This document shows positions 14,098 to 23,161 of a stretch of 59,128 bases of DNA, in pieces. The notes under the pieces are model-generated. The model was not told the origin of the DNA. It ran no database searches and saw only the letters and a list, made by a program, of their open reading frames with translations. The DNA is from Anaerolineales bacterium. GTDB taxonomy: Bacteria; Chloroflexota; Anaerolineae; Anaerolineales; Villigracilaceae. The first letter of the stretch is position 1. Each line of letters opens with the position of its first letter. The translations under genes were made by a program, and so were the position numbers. The DNA is taken from contig JAFGCG010000005.1 of the NCBI GenBank assembly GCA_016932715.1, forward strand, positions 1 to 59,128, written 5' to 3'.

Positions 14098-16873
14098 GGA
14101 CCCGCATCCAGATCCACGCCGCCAAAGACCCAACCACCTCTCCGGAAAATGTAAGCACCAGCACTCCGAACGCGCCAGCCGAGGAGGCAATCCATTCCTT
14201 CGCGCCTGGGAATCCAAGCGCGAGATAGTTATACGCCAGCAACCCGCCCACAAAAACACACAGCGCCCAGCGCAACCCCCAGCGTAAGGAAACGATTCTG
14301 CTAATTGCCCAGAACGCCAGAGCGGCCCCACCGACCACTGCCAGCATGACAAGAAACCACATGTTGAGGCGTGGATAGCCTTCCGGCGAAAACCACGGGA
14401 CTCTATCGGGTGTGGGAGTCACGGTGGGTGTGGGGGTCTCCACCATGGCAGTGACCGAAGGAACGACAGTGATCACCGGATTGGCCTCGTTGGAGGCGTC
14501 CAGTTGCAGGACTGTTGAAACCAGTGCGGGCTCGCTGACCGCCCGGATTTCAACTTTGCCCGGCCTGTTGATGTCAAATGAAGCACGCGCCATGCCCTCT
14601 ACTGTATATGCATCTACCTCCAGCAGGATGGGCCCATTTTCTTCCCGCGTGGACATGGTGAAACGGACCGGGGTTCCGTCCGGGACAAGATGCCGATTGT
14701 GATCCAGGATCGGCCCGGCGCGGATGGCAATCGTGTCACCAATCCGAAAACGTGGTATCTGTGTCTGGGTGGGCACGGCTCCGGCTGTCGGCGTCTCGCT
14801 TGTCGGGGTGGCATCCACTTCCTGATCCAGTGCAAGCGGAATGATCTGTGTGGGCTCAGGAGAAGTCACATCTCGAAGAATGTATCCTACTCCTGGAATG
14901 GAAACAGGTGACGCACCTTGTGAAGTAAGCTGTTGGAAAAGCAGGCGAGCAGCCACTTCAACAAAGGCCGGCTGCTTGCTATACAGGCCGTAATACGCCG
15001 TCAGCTTGGAAATATCCGTCGGGTCGAGATAGTATGGAGCCGTGAATGAGAACAGGATCACGTTGCGATTGCGGATCAGGTTTGAGCGTTCGGAAAAGAA
15101 ACGCTGCAGGAGAGCAACCTGCCCATCGCTGACGCCGGCCAACGAAATCACAAGCCAATCTGCGCGATTCAGGATGCCTTCGATATCCGTTGTACTTTCC
15201 TCATTCAACATCGCTTCCAGTTCCTTCAGTGGAAACGAGTTGAGGCGGCTGGCATACACCTGCCCGCTCCCTTCCGATCCGTACAATCGCAGAACAGCCT
15301 TCTGAAGCGCATCGGTCGGGAGCCCCTCCTGCCACAGGCAGGTAGTGCATTGTTTGTACATGGCCGTATCGGTCAGGAACGCAATCCGCTCACCCTGATT
15401 TGGCGCGTTGGGTAACAAGGTGCTCAATTCCTGGGGATCGGGGTTGATCAGCGTCGCGGCATTCCGGGCAACTTCGACGGTGAGCTCCTGCGAAGCACCG
15501 ACCTGCGCCAGATCACTTTCGGATGTCAACACGTTCGAAAGTGTAAACTCGTCATACATCCGAAGCTTCTGAGCCAGGATCCTTGTCGCAGCCTCATCCA
15601 CTCGCTGGGCAAAGGCGCGATCTGTGCGATATTGCTGTGCAAAATAATCGAGTATTCCCAGCGTGGCCGTATAGGTATCTGCATCCGGGTTTTCGGAGGT
15701 AATGTTGCCGAGGTAAAGCAGGTCGTTGCCCGCCAGGAAGGCATCGCGTGCCACCGTACGCGGCAGGAAGTTTTCCGCACTCTGTGAATAAAAATCGCTC
15801 ACCGCCCGGCTGCCCAGAGCGTCACTGACGATCACGCCGCCGTTCCTGCGCCATGTCTCGAATTCAGGCAACGCAATGATCGCAGACAACGCGGGTTCAT
15901 CCAGACTGACCGGACGCGTCGTCGCCCGAATATTCCCCTGAAACCCCCGATAACGAATGTGGGATACCAGCAGACCATCCGCAATTTCGTCCGCTTCTGT
16001 CGAACTTGTGACGGCAAAGAAGGGAGGTAATTCCACCTGCTTCAATTGCTCGAGGGACTTGCGAACGGTTGCCACTTCCTGGTCCGGGGAACGGTCTGCA
16101 TCGCCGCGGCCCGGGAAATGCTTGGCGACCACCATCATGTGGCCGTCGCTTCCGCTGTGCAGGCCCGAGATATAGGCACGTCCCATCTCCCCCACCCAGA
16201 ACGGATCACCGCCAAACACGCGCGGTCCCAAATCGATCCGTGCAGAAGGATCGGGCGCTTCATCTGGCGCCTCGACCACATCGAGGGAGGGCCCAAAATA
16301 GAGATTGAATCCCAGGGCGCTTAATTCACTTCCCTGCACGCTCCCCACTTGCCATGCAAGTTCGGTCTTCCAGGTCGCACCGATGGCCATCGAATTCGGC
16401 AGGGGGGTCAACCCACTCAGGATTTGATCATAAGGAGTTCCATTACCCTCCTGCGAAATTCCAACGAATAATGGCACATAAACATTGTCAACAGACTGTG
16501 GATCGGCTTCTGAGCGCGTGGTCGCATCAGATTCGATGACCTGTAACGCGCTGATCAAATGATGGGCACTGGAAATCGTATCAGGCTCCGGCAGGAAATT
16601 GTCATTGCCGGCCAGCAATACCACTCCCCCCACGTGATGATTGGCAATCAGATCATAAATGCGCGTCTGGTCATGTGTATCTGTCCCCAGAAATGTAACC
16701 AGGAATAACTGCCCCACTCGTTCCTCAGGCGTCATCGAGGCAAGTATGGCTTGGGCCCGCGAGGTTTGGAGTTGCGTTTCGGCTTGCACGGCAGGCGTCG
16801 GCTGGAGGAGGGAGACGATGAACGTCAACAGGGACAAAGCCGTCAGCCAGTGGAAGAGACGTCTCAACTGCAT
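14069..16873 (-). CDS. Secreted, membrane-anchored glycoside hydrolase family 3 protein (NagZ-like)
   Basis: About 934 residues. A signal peptide (MQLRRLFHW...VQA, about 1-31) precedes a GH3 N-terminal barrel (about 40-390): KHFPGRGDADRSPD carries the NagZ-type Lys-His and the His-Asp loop, and GVIVSDALGSRAV carries the presumed nucleophile Asp. A second alpha/beta domain (about 440-640), a Thr/Pro-rich linker, a beta domain (about 690-790), and three C-terminal membrane helices follow. Likely a beta-N-acetylhexosaminidase-like enzyme at the outer face. The ATG at 16873 follows GGGAAAGG and starts the signal peptide; a TTG at 16909 is less likely. The C-terminal membrane bundle is unusual for GH3. 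Confidence 0.85.
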   Translation of the reverse strand: MQLRRLFHWLTALSLLTFIVSLLQPTPAVQAETQLQTSRAQAILASMTPEERVGQLFLVTFLGTDTHDQTRIYDLIANHHVGGVVLLAGNDNFLPEPDTISSAHHLISALQVIESDATTRSEADPQSVDNVYVPLFVGISQEGNGTPYDQILSGLTPLPNSMAIGATWKTELAWQVGSVQGSELSALGFNLYFGPSLDVVEAPDEAPDPSARIDLGPRVFGGDPFWVGEMGRAYISGLHSGSDGHMMVVAKHFPGRGDADRSPDQEVATVRKSLEQLKQVELPPFFAVTSSTEADEIADGLLVSHIRYRGFQGNIRATTRPVSLDEPALSAIIALPEFETWRRNGGVIVSDALGSRAVSDFYSQSAENFLPRTVARDAFLAGNDLLYLGNITSENPDADTYTATLGILDYFAQQYRTDRAFAQRVDEAATRILAQKLRMYDEFTLSNVLTSESDLAQVGASQELTVEVARNAATLINPDPQELSTLLPNAPNQGERIAFLTDTAMYKQCTTCLWQEGLPTDALQKAVLRLYGSEGSGQVYASRLNSFPLKELEAMLNEESTTDIEGILNRADWLVISLAGVSDGQVALLQRFFSERSNLIRNRNVILFSFTAPYYLDPTDISKLTAYYGLYSKQPAFVEVAARLLFQQLTSQGASPVSIPGVGYILRDVTSPEPTQIIPLALDQEVDATPTSETPTAGAVPTQTQIPRFRIGDTIAIRAGPILDHNRHLVPDGTPVRFTMSTREENGPILLEVDAYTVEGMARASFDINRPGKVEIRAVSEPALVSTVLQLDASNEANPVITVVPSVTAMVETPTPTVTPTPDRVPWFSPEGYPRLNMWFLVMLAVVGGAALAFWAISRIVSLRWGLRWALCVFVGGLLAYNYLALGFPGAKEWIASSAGAFGVLVLTFSGEVVGSLAAWIWMRVLSGPRSRED

Positions 16874-16949
16874 ACCTTTCCCGCGTGATACGTCACGCTT
16901 CTTTTCCAAACCGTGCAGGCTTCACCGTTAAACAAGCCGGTCCTCACCT

Positions 16950-17702
16950 TCATTTTGACTCACCTCGGATCTGCACAGCCAACTGCGGATCGTCGGTGAT
17001 GATCGCATCCACGCCCCAGTCAAACAAGCGCCGCATCTCCTCCGCCGCATTGACCGTCCAGACATGAATGCGTCGTTTCAAACGGTGCACCCGCTGGACC
17101 TGTTGAGGAGTCACGTCTTGCAGGTGAGGGTGCAGCGCATGATACCTTCCAAATGCAAAACCGAAGGAGCGCGCCCATGCGCCCACAAAACCACGGAACG
17201 TCAGCAAACCCCTCGGCACACCGGGCAGATATGCACGCGCCTTCGAAAGATTCGAGGCGAAGAAGGAGGAAAATATCACGCTCTTTTGCACACCAAATTT
17301 CTTGACCAGCATACAGACCGTCTCGACCAACTGATCGCGCGGCGTGTTGTAATTGGTCAACTCCACATTGATGAAAATACGTTTTCCCACGGTTTCAAAG
17401 ACTTCCTCAAGCGTCGGAATTTTCTCTCCACGATATTTCTCAGAAAAAAAGCCGCCCGCATCCAACGATCGCAACTGCGCCAGGGACAAGTCCCTGACCC
17501 GGCCGTGGCTGCCTGTCGTGCGATCCACGGTTGGGTCATGGATCACGACGGCATGCCCATCGGCGCTCAGTTTGACATCGAGTTCAATTGCATCCGCATG
17601 TTGTGCCAATGCCAGCTCGAATGCAGCCAGTGTATTTTCCGGCGCCTGCGCAGAGGCGCCGCGATGAGCAAAGATGACGGGTTGGGAAAGTGAATCAAGC
17701 AT
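16950..17702 (-). CDS. ugpQ: Glycerophosphodiester phosphodiesterase
   Basis: 250 residues, the full length of a bacterial cytoplasmic GDPD. It hydrolyses glycerophosphodiesters from phospholipid turnover to glycerol-3-phosphate and an alcohol. All family motifs are seen: FAHRGASAQAPENTLAAF (catalytic His-Arg and Glu-Asn), IELDVKLSADG (metal ligands), VIHDPTVDRTT (second His-Asp), VELTNY and VWTVN near the end. No signal peptide. It lies 76 nt upstream of the GH3 gene on the same strand and may share its transcript. The symbol is by similarity. Confidence 0.9.
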   Translation of the reverse strand: MLDSLSQPVIFAHRGASAQAPENTLAAFELALAQHADAIELDVKLSADGHAVVIHDPTVDRTTGSHGRVRDLSLAQLRSLDAGGFFSEKYRGEKIPTLEEVFETVGKRIFINVELTNYNTPRDQLVETVCMLVKKFGVQKSVIFSSFFASNLSKARAYLPGVPRGLLTFRGFVGAWARSFGFAFGRYHALHPHLQDVTPQQVQRVHRLKRRIHVWTVNAAEEMRRLFDWGVDAIITDDPQLAVQIRGESK

Positions 17703-17714
17703 AATAAAAAATAT

Positions 17715-17752
17715 ACGGATTACGCATTACGAAACGGTGATGCGTAATCCGT
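17715..17752 (-). terminator. Terminator-like hairpin after the AAA+ gene
   Basis: ACGGATTACGCAT (17715-17727) and ATGCGTAATCCGT (17740-17752) form a perfect 13-bp stem with a 12-nt loop. On the minus strand it is followed by ATATTTTTTATT. It sits just before the GDPD start codon, so it may also be an intergenic repeat used as a terminator. Confidence 0.6.
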
Positions 17753-17772
17753 AATGCATAGTATAAAACAGA

Positions 17773-19107
17773 TTAAATATCTACGAAATAAGCCAGCGCC
17801 GCGCGGTCGAGCATATCACGCGACATGGTCGGAGGCACGGAAAGATAGCTTGAAATGTCAAGGATCTGGTCACAAAGGTCGCGCGGATGGGAGGCGCGCA
17901 ATTTGCGATTACGTTTGATATACCATTCCTGCAGCAGATACGCCAGTCCCTGATCGCTGTATTCGACCTTCTTATCCTGCGCAACACGCCTGAAGATTTC
18001 CCGGTACTCCTCGTAAGACGGGTCGCCAATCTCGATTTTGTGGCGCAGGCGGCGCAGGAAGGCTTCATCCACCAGGTCTTTTGGCGGAAGGTTGGTGGAG
18101 AACACGATCAGAACGTCGAAAGGCACTTCCACCTTCCGCCCGTTATGGAGCGTGAGGAAATCCACGCGGTTTTCGAGTGGAACGATCCAGCGATTGAGCA
18201 GGTCGCGCGGCCGGACCTGCTGGCGTCCAAAGTCATCGATCAACAGGATCCCGCCATTGGCTTTCACCTGGAACGGCGCTTCATAAAATTTATGGATTTC
18301 ATCGTAGACGAGGTCGAGGCCTTCCAGCGTCAGCTCGCCGCCGGTCACGATGAAGGGGCGCCGCACCTTTATCCAGCGCGGATCCCGGCGCTGACTCGTC
18401 CGCAAACCTCCCGTGCTGCCAGTGCTGCTCGCAGCTTCCGCGTCCGGCGCAAGTTTATGACTCACCTGATCGTAGACCTTGATCACCTGCCCATCCAGAT
18501 ACAAGGCATAGGGAATATACATTGCCTGGGTGAGGACCAGGTTGCCGAACGCACGCGCCACACTGGTCTTCCCGTTGCCCGGGGGACCATACATAAAGAT
18601 CGATGTGCCGGAATTGAGCGCGGGGCCCAGGCGCTGAAATGTGGATTCCGAAAGCACCAGCTGCGAAAGGATCTGGCGCATCGTGCGCGTGGTGACCGTC
18701 ATGCGGCCGGTTTTCTGACGGCGAATCGCCTCGTTATACACTTCAAAGGGAACCGGAGCGGGACCGGCATACTGACTGCGTTCCAGCGCTTCGCGTGCGC
18801 GCAGAATACCTGCTCCTGTAATCCCGTAGGTGTACGCTCCTTCGCCCAAACCACCTTGGGATGACTTCACCTCCAGCATTTTTTCGCGCTTCAGTGATTC
18901 CAGAATGCCATCTGTTATGCCAGCGAAAGGCAGGCTAAGCAACTCGGCGATTTTGAACCCGCTCATGTATCCCTGTGAATAAATAATCTTTAAAGCCAGG
19001 TCCTGTAACCAGAGCGGAGATAACCCGGTATCCTCCACTGAGTTGATGGGTGGCGGTGAAAAGGGCGCCGTGCCGGCTGCTGGTGGTCTTCCAAGGGGAT
19101 TGCTCAT
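17773..19107 (-). CDS. AAA+ ATPase with N-terminal winged-helix domain
   Basis: 444 residues. The N-terminal 40-115 region (LALKIIYSQGYMSGFKIAELLSLPFAGITDGILESLKREKMLEV) reads as a winged-helix, DprA/MarR-like fold. It is followed by an AAA+ core: Walker A GPPGNGKTSVA (about 173-182), Walker B ILLIDDFGR (about 290), sensor 1 VLIVFSTNLPPKDLVDEAFLRRLRHKIEI. The core resembles MoxR-like or ParA-independent regulatory ATPases. The start follows GGAGGTG at about 9 nt. No VWA partner gene is adjacent, so it is not a clear MoxR-VWA pair. Role unknown; the winged helix suggests DNA contact or use as a protein adaptor. Confidence 0.75.
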   Translation of the reverse strand: MSNPLGRPPAAGTAPFSPPPINSVEDTGLSPLWLQDLALKIIYSQGYMSGFKIAELLSLPFAGITDGILESLKREKMLEVKSSQGGLGEGAYTYGITGAGILRAREALERSQYAGPAPVPFEVYNEAIRRQKTGRMTVTTRTMRQILSQLVLSESTFQRLGPALNSGTSIFMYGPPGNGKTSVARAFGNLVLTQAMYIPYALYLDGQVIKVYDQVSHKLAPDAEAASSTGSTGGLRTSQRRDPRWIKVRRPFIVTGGELTLEGLDLVYDEIHKFYEAPFQVKANGGILLIDDFGRQQVRPRDLLNRWIVPLENRVDFLTLHNGRKVEVPFDVLIVFSTNLPPKDLVDEAFLRRLRHKIEIGDPSYEEYREIFRRVAQDKKVEYSDQGLAYLLQEWYIKRNRKLRASHPRDLCDQILDISSYLSVPPTMSRDMLDRAALAYFVDI

Positions 19108-19262
19108 GACATAACACCTCCCACTGGGGGTACTCCGTTAAATTGAATTCCTGATGCGTCCAAATTATACTGCTTCTTGCGTATTAATCTCCGCTTTAAC
19201 TTGATTGCATTTATGTTAGAACATTTCGGAGCCCCTGCGGTTCGAGGAAATCCAATATCGTA

Positions 19263-19268
19263 TATAAT
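19263..19268 (+). promoter_or_regulatory. -10 box of the GT2 gene, near-leaderless
   Basis: TATAAT lies 10 nt before the ATG at 19279, so the transcript would start about 2-4 nt before the start codon. No good -35 hexamer is seen, and no Shine-Dalgarno sequence fits between. Confidence 0.45.
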
Positions 19269-19278
19269 CTGGGACACT

Positions 19279-19962
19279 ATGAACCTATCCGTCGTGATAC
19301 CCGTCTACAACGAAGTTGAAAATATAGGGGAAATTCTCAAACGAGTGCAATCTACGAAAATGGCGAAGGAAATTATCGTGGTGGATGACGGTTCCAAAGA
19401 TGGGACCCGCGCCCTCCTTCAAAACCTGGATGGCAAAAGAAAGGTGCGCGTCATCCTGCATGAAAGCAACCAGGGCAAGGGTGCAGCGGTGATCACCGGG
19501 ATGCAAGCCGCCCAGGGAGACATTCTGCTGATCCAGGATGCCGACCTCGAGTATGACCCGCGCGACTATTCCACCCTCCTGCAGCCGATCCGGGAGGGCC
19601 TGGCAGATGTGGTCTACGGTTCACGGTTCCTCGGCGCGCCACACCGCGTCACCATGTTCTGGCATATGATCGCCAACAGAATGTTGACGTTCATGACGAA
19701 CATCCTCTACAACACGATCCTGACCGACATGGAAACCGGCTACAAGGTCTTCCGCCGCGAAGTGATCGAGGGAATGAACATTCGCGCCAAACGATTCGAT
19801 TTCGAACCCGAATTTACGGCAAAAGTGCTCAAGCGCAAGTATCGCATCTTTGAAGTCCCCATTTCTTTCAATCCACGCGATTACTCGCAGGGGAAAAAGA
19901 TCAAACTCAAAGACGCGTTCGAAGCTGTGTGGACGCTGCTGAAATACAGGTTTGTGGATTAA
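19279..19962 (+). CDS. Family 2 glycosyltransferase, polyprenyl-phosphate mannosyl/glucosyltransferase-like
   Basis: 227 residues. LSVVIPVYNEVENI at the N-terminus, IIVVDDGSKDGT, IQDADLEYDP (DxD metal site) and METGYKVFRREV place it with DPM1-type enzymes, which load a sugar on a polyprenyl phosphate at the inner membrane face. It has no membrane helices, as in short DPM1 types. The longer frame from 19177 adds 34 residues unlike the family. The ATG at 19279 starts exactly at the conserved strand. It is monocistronic with a terminator at 19966-19993. Confidence 0.88.
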   Translation: MNLSVVIPVYNEVENIGEILKRVQSTKMAKEIIVVDDGSKDGTRALLQNLDGKRKVRVILHESNQGKGAAVITGMQAAQGDILLIQDADLEYDPRDYSTLLQPIREGLADVVYGSRFLGAPHRVTMFWHMIANRMLTFMTNILYNTILTDMETGYKVFRREVIEGMNIRAKRFDFEPEFTAKVLKRKYRIFEVPISFNPRDYSQGKKIKLKDAFEAVWTLLKYRFVD

Positions 19963-19965
19963 AGC

Positions 19966-19993
19966 AAAAGTCTCGCTTTACAGCGAGGCTTTT
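19966..19993 (+). terminator. Terminator of the GT2 gene, also facing the act operon
   Basis: CTCGCT (19972-19977) and AGCGAG (19982-19987) form the core stem, flanked by AAAAG and CTTTT. It lies between the GT2 gene and the converging cytochrome gene and could act in both directions. Confidence 0.7.
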
Positions 19994-19996
19994 CAA

Positions 19997-20665
19997 TTAC
20001 GGTGTGGGCGTTGGGGTCGGTTCCCCTTCGGCAACTACCTGACCCGCATATAAAATCGTTTGGGGCGGCTCTGCATCCGGCGAGTGACCTTGCGCCGTCA
20101 AACCCTGCTTGACTACTATTTGATAGAGTAAGGATTTTTCGAGATCGCCGCCGCCAAAGATATCGGTACCCGGAGAGGTTGCCTCGGCCACGCGCCGTGT
20201 CCCCAGCGAGACCGCCTCATAGGAAGACAGATCCAGGCCTGCGCTGCGATCGGTCAATTCGGCGTTATGACAGGAAGTGCACCCGAGCGAGCCGGGGAAC
20301 CAGAGACTATTTTCCACAAAGAGCGGCTGGATATCTGCAAACGTCCCTGCGCAGTTTTGAGCGTTCAGGTCAGTGAATGGAAACGGCTCCGTTTCCGGAT
20401 GTCCTGCCGAAATCCAGGCGCCGATCAAATCGGTCGCGTCCACTTTGCATTTGTTGAATTCAACTGCTGCTGCTTCAGGCTGTACCTGCGCGTGCCCAAC
20501 TGGGATCAGCGTCGGAATAGGCGTTCGTACGACCAGAGGCGCGCCCTGGGGGCAGGTCAATGTGAAGCCACAGGCTGAAACATAGACGAAGCCAATCCAG
20601 GCTGTGATAAGAACCAGGAACGCAACTATGGTTCCATAGATCAGTTTACGAGCGTCATCATTCAT
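19997..20665 (-). CDS. Membrane-anchored monohaem cytochrome c, last gene of the act operon
   Basis: 222 residues. An N-terminal helix (about 9-30) anchors it outside the membrane. One haem-binding motif CTSCH (C129, C132, H133) is in a cytochrome c-like region, followed by a low-complexity TPTPTP end. Apart from the initiator there is no Met in the chain, so the usual Met axial ligand is missing; in 'QGHSPDAEPP', H194 stands where family members often have Met-Pro. Cys31, Cys38, Cys73 and Cys105 could pair. It has a good ribosome binding site and lies 14 nt after actE on the same strand. Inferred role: electron acceptor or extra subunit of alternative complex III. Confidence 0.8.
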   Translation of the reverse strand: MNDDARKLIYGTIVAFLVLITAWIGFVYVSACGFTLTCPQGAPLVVRTPIPTLIPVGHAQVQPEAAAVEFNKCKVDATDLIGAWISAGHPETEPFPFTDLNAQNCAGTFADIQPLFVENSLWFPGSLGCTSCHNAELTDRSAGLDLSSYEAVSLGTRRVAEATSPGTDIFGGGDLEKSLLYQIVVKQGLTAQGHSPDAEPPQTILYAGQVVAEGEPTPTPTP

Positions 20666-20679
20666 CGTTTGCTCCTCCC

Positions 20680-21183
20680 CTACTCTGCCAGCGTACGAAT
20701 AAAGTTGACCAAATCCCAGCGCTCAGGGACAAGGAGATTCTCATTGAGCGGCGGCATTTTCCCATCGACGCCGTTTGTGATCGTGAGGAAGATCGAGCCA
20801 TCGCTCTTCGATTGCGCAACAGACGAGGTCAGGTTCGCAGGTTTGTTCGCGAGGAACGGAGCAACCGGACCATTGCCCTCGGCGGTCTGTCCATGGCACA
20901 TCGCGCAATGGAGCGCGTAAAGCTCTGCGCCGCGCGTCACGGAAGCCTCGTCCGCCTCGACCGGGTTTTCGGGCGGGGGCATGCCCGGGATGGCAATCGC
21001 TCCCTCGACCGGGATCGAGCGTTCGGGCGGAGGCAGCGGGTCCTCCATCGGGCGGTAGGAGGGCTGGATCTCCATGAAGCTGATCCATTCGATCTTGATG
21101 ATGTCGTACGTGAAAATGAGTATGACGGCAGAGAGTACTCCCAGCACGACAAAGACCCAAAACAATTGCTTTAGTAGTCTCAT
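20680..21183 (-). CDS. actE: Alternative complex III monohaem cytochrome c subunit ActE
   Basis: 167 residues. An N-terminal membrane helix (about 6-27) is followed by a class I cytochrome c with CAMCH (C93, C96, H97) and a Met ligand candidate M143 (NGVDGKMPPLNE). ActE carries electrons on the outer face of alternative complex III. The start overlaps the stop of actD by 4 nt (ATGA). Length and placement match the family. Confidence 0.88.
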   Translation of the reverse strand: MRLLKQLFWVFVVLGVLSAVILIFTYDIIKIEWISFMEIQPSYRPMEDPLPPPERSIPVEGAIAIPGMPPPENPVEADEASVTRGAELYALHCAMCHGQTAEGNGPVAPFLANKPANLTSSVAQSKSDGSIFLTITNGVDGKMPPLNENLLVPERWDLVNFIRTLAE

Positions 21184-21701
21184 AGCTGCCGCGCCTCGTT
21201 AGGTTGGACGGATTCGGCGCCCATCTGGTTCATGATCTCCGTGAACTTTTGTTGTTCATCCTGCGGGACCTTGAAGAAGATCCCGATCTTGCCGTCGCTG
21301 ATCTCGGGGACATATTCCATCGGGCGATAATTGGGGAAGAAGCTATCCAGGAACACACCCAGGAATGTCGAGAGCAGGGCAAAGAGAAAGGTCATTTCAA
21401 AGATGATGATCAGACCGGGCGGGATCGGAGTTAGAACCTGGCCGCCCACGCGGACATCGTACAGATGAGGGGTGCCGAAATTCAGGAAGATCCCGACAAG
21501 GAAACCAGCCGCCGCGCCGCCCAGGGCGATCCGCGCAACGTTGGTCCAGGGGTGCGGGCGCCCAAGCATCTTATGCGTGAAGGGCACACCGGAGATGACA
21601 TTGAGTCGGTCGTCTGTGACGCCCATCTCGTGCAGTTTATCGATTGCCTCGGACGCCGGATCGATATCTTCGAAAAGCGCCATGAGAGTTGTATCAGACA
21701 T
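21180..21701 (-). CDS. actD: Alternative complex III subunit ActD (DUF3341)
   Basis: 173 residues. A small ferredoxin-like N-terminal region (LMALFEDIDPASEAIDKLHEMGV) and two membrane helices (about 56-75 and 92-115) are the pattern of DUF3341/ActD, a structural subunit with no cofactor. It starts 11 nt after actC's stop with GGAGCAGAGC before the ATG, and overlaps actE by 4 nt. Confidence 0.9.
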   Translation of the reverse strand: MSDTTLMALFEDIDPASEAIDKLHEMGVTDDRLNVISGVPFTHKMLGRPHPWTNVARIALGGAAAGFLVGIFLNFGTPHLYDVRVGGQVLTPIPPGLIIIFEMTFLFALLSTFLGVFLDSFFPNYRPMEYVPEISDGKIGIFFKVPQDEQQKFTEIMNQMGAESVQPNEARQL

Positions 21702-21712
21702 GCTCTGCTCCC

Positions 21713-23158
21713 TTACTCGAACTCACTGACAGTTGGAACGTGAGCCTTGCCTACCTTGCGCAGCGAGTGCACCATTTGACCCTCCTGCACCTCCCAGACC
21801 GGGATCAACGGAATGAGCCGCGAGGCGATCATATAGAACAACAGGAACATCGCGAAGGTGCCGATGGTCAAATAGATTTCAATACCAGGCTCATACAGCC
21901 GCCAGGTGAACGGCATGCGGTTGATCGAGAGCATGACCGGGACGATGATGTAGCGCTCCCAGTACATGCCCACATTGATCAGCCCGCCAATCAGGGCAAG
22001 CAGCCAGGGCGTCGTGCGTACTCTCTTGTTCCAGAGGGTCAGGAAGGGGATCACGATGTTGAAGGCGATCATCTGGTAGAACATCCAGGCCATGGGACCT
22101 TCTTCCAGCCAGTGCAGGAGCGTATCCGTCCATTTGTCGCCGCCATACCACTGAACGATGTAGTCGTTGAAGAAGAAGTAGGCATAGGTGAACGAGACGA
22201 TCATCATCAGTTTGCCGAGGGCGTCGAAGTGTTCCTTGCGAATGAAGTAATCCATGTGCTTCATGGTGGCGCGCATGATGACCAGCACGATCGCCACCGC
22301 GCCCATGCCGGAGTGCAGCGCCCCGAGCACGAAGTACGGACCGAACACCGTAGAGGACCAGCCCGGGCGGGACGCCATCGCAAAGTCCCAGGAAACGATC
22401 GTATGGACCGAGAACATGACCGGGATGATCGCGAACGCAAAGATGTTCATGGCAGTCGTCAGATGGCGCCACTCGCCTTCGGTGCCGCGGAAGCCCAGGG
22501 CGAGGATCCGGTAGAAAGTCTTGCGCCAGCCCGTAGAACGGTCGCGCGCCATCGCCAGGTCGGGGATCAGCGGCAGGAACAGGTACATCGTACTGCCGAG
22601 AACATAGGTTGTGATCGCCAGCAGGTCCCACATCAGCGGTGAGTGGAAGTTGGGCCACAACTGCCGCTCGTTGGGGATCGGGAACATCCAGTACGCCAGC
22701 CAGACGCGCCCGAGATGCATGAAGATGCTGGCTCCAGCCTGGATCAGGCCGAAGGTGGTCATCAACTCCGCGGCACGCGTGAACGGACGGCGGAACTCGG
22801 CTTTCATCACGCGCAGGATCGCCGAGATGAATGTTCCCGCGTGGCTGATGCCGATCCAGAACACGGTATTGACGAGGAAGACGCCCCAGTACGCCGGACG
22901 GTTGACGCCAGCCACACCCAGTCCTTCAGCGATCATGTATCCCCAGGCATAGAAGAAGCAGGTCGCCACCAGGAACGCCAGAACACCCAGCACCACCCAG
23001 AATTTCCAGGAGGTGGTGTGCATGGATTCCATCACCATCGCGTTCATCTCGCCGCGCGGCCTGGGATCGTACATCAGCGATTCACGCGGATCGTGTTCTT
23101 CCTCGTGATGCTCAGCATTTGCCTTTTCGGAACCCAAATAACCGGAGGTAACAGCCAT
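21713..23158 (-). CDS. actC: Alternative complex III quinol-binding membrane subunit ActC (NrfD/PsrC family)
   Basis: 481 residues with about ten membrane helices. NrfD-family features are visible: WVVLGVLAFLVATCFFYAWGYMIAEGLG, NTVFWIGISHAGTFISAILRV, the HLGR motif (MHLGRVWLAYWMFPIPNERQLWPNF), HTIVSWDFA and the ETRIP-like end. ActC binds menaquinol and is thought to conduct protons. It starts 3 nt after the stop of actB2. Confidence 0.93.
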   Translation of the reverse strand: MAVTSGYLGSEKANAEHHEEEHDPRESLMYDPRPRGEMNAMVMESMHTTSWKFWVVLGVLAFLVATCFFYAWGYMIAEGLGVAGVNRPAYWGVFLVNTVFWIGISHAGTFISAILRVMKAEFRRPFTRAAELMTTFGLIQAGASIFMHLGRVWLAYWMFPIPNERQLWPNFHSPLMWDLLAITTYVLGSTMYLFLPLIPDLAMARDRSTGWRKTFYRILALGFRGTEGEWRHLTTAMNIFAFAIIPVMFSVHTIVSWDFAMASRPGWSSTVFGPYFVLGALHSGMGAVAIVLVIMRATMKHMDYFIRKEHFDALGKLMMIVSFTYAYFFFNDYIVQWYGGDKWTDTLLHWLEEGPMAWMFYQMIAFNIVIPFLTLWNKRVRTTPWLLALIGGLINVGMYWERYIIVPVMLSINRMPFTWRLYEPGIEIYLTIGTFAMFLLFYMIASRLIPLIPVWEVQEGQMVHSLRKVGKAHVPTVSEFE

Positions 23159-23161
23159 ATC

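Noticed and set aside
17773..19107. MoxR/VWA chaperone system
   Set aside because: The AAA+ core is MoxR-like, but no VWA-domain partner is adjacent and the winged helix is unusual for that pair.
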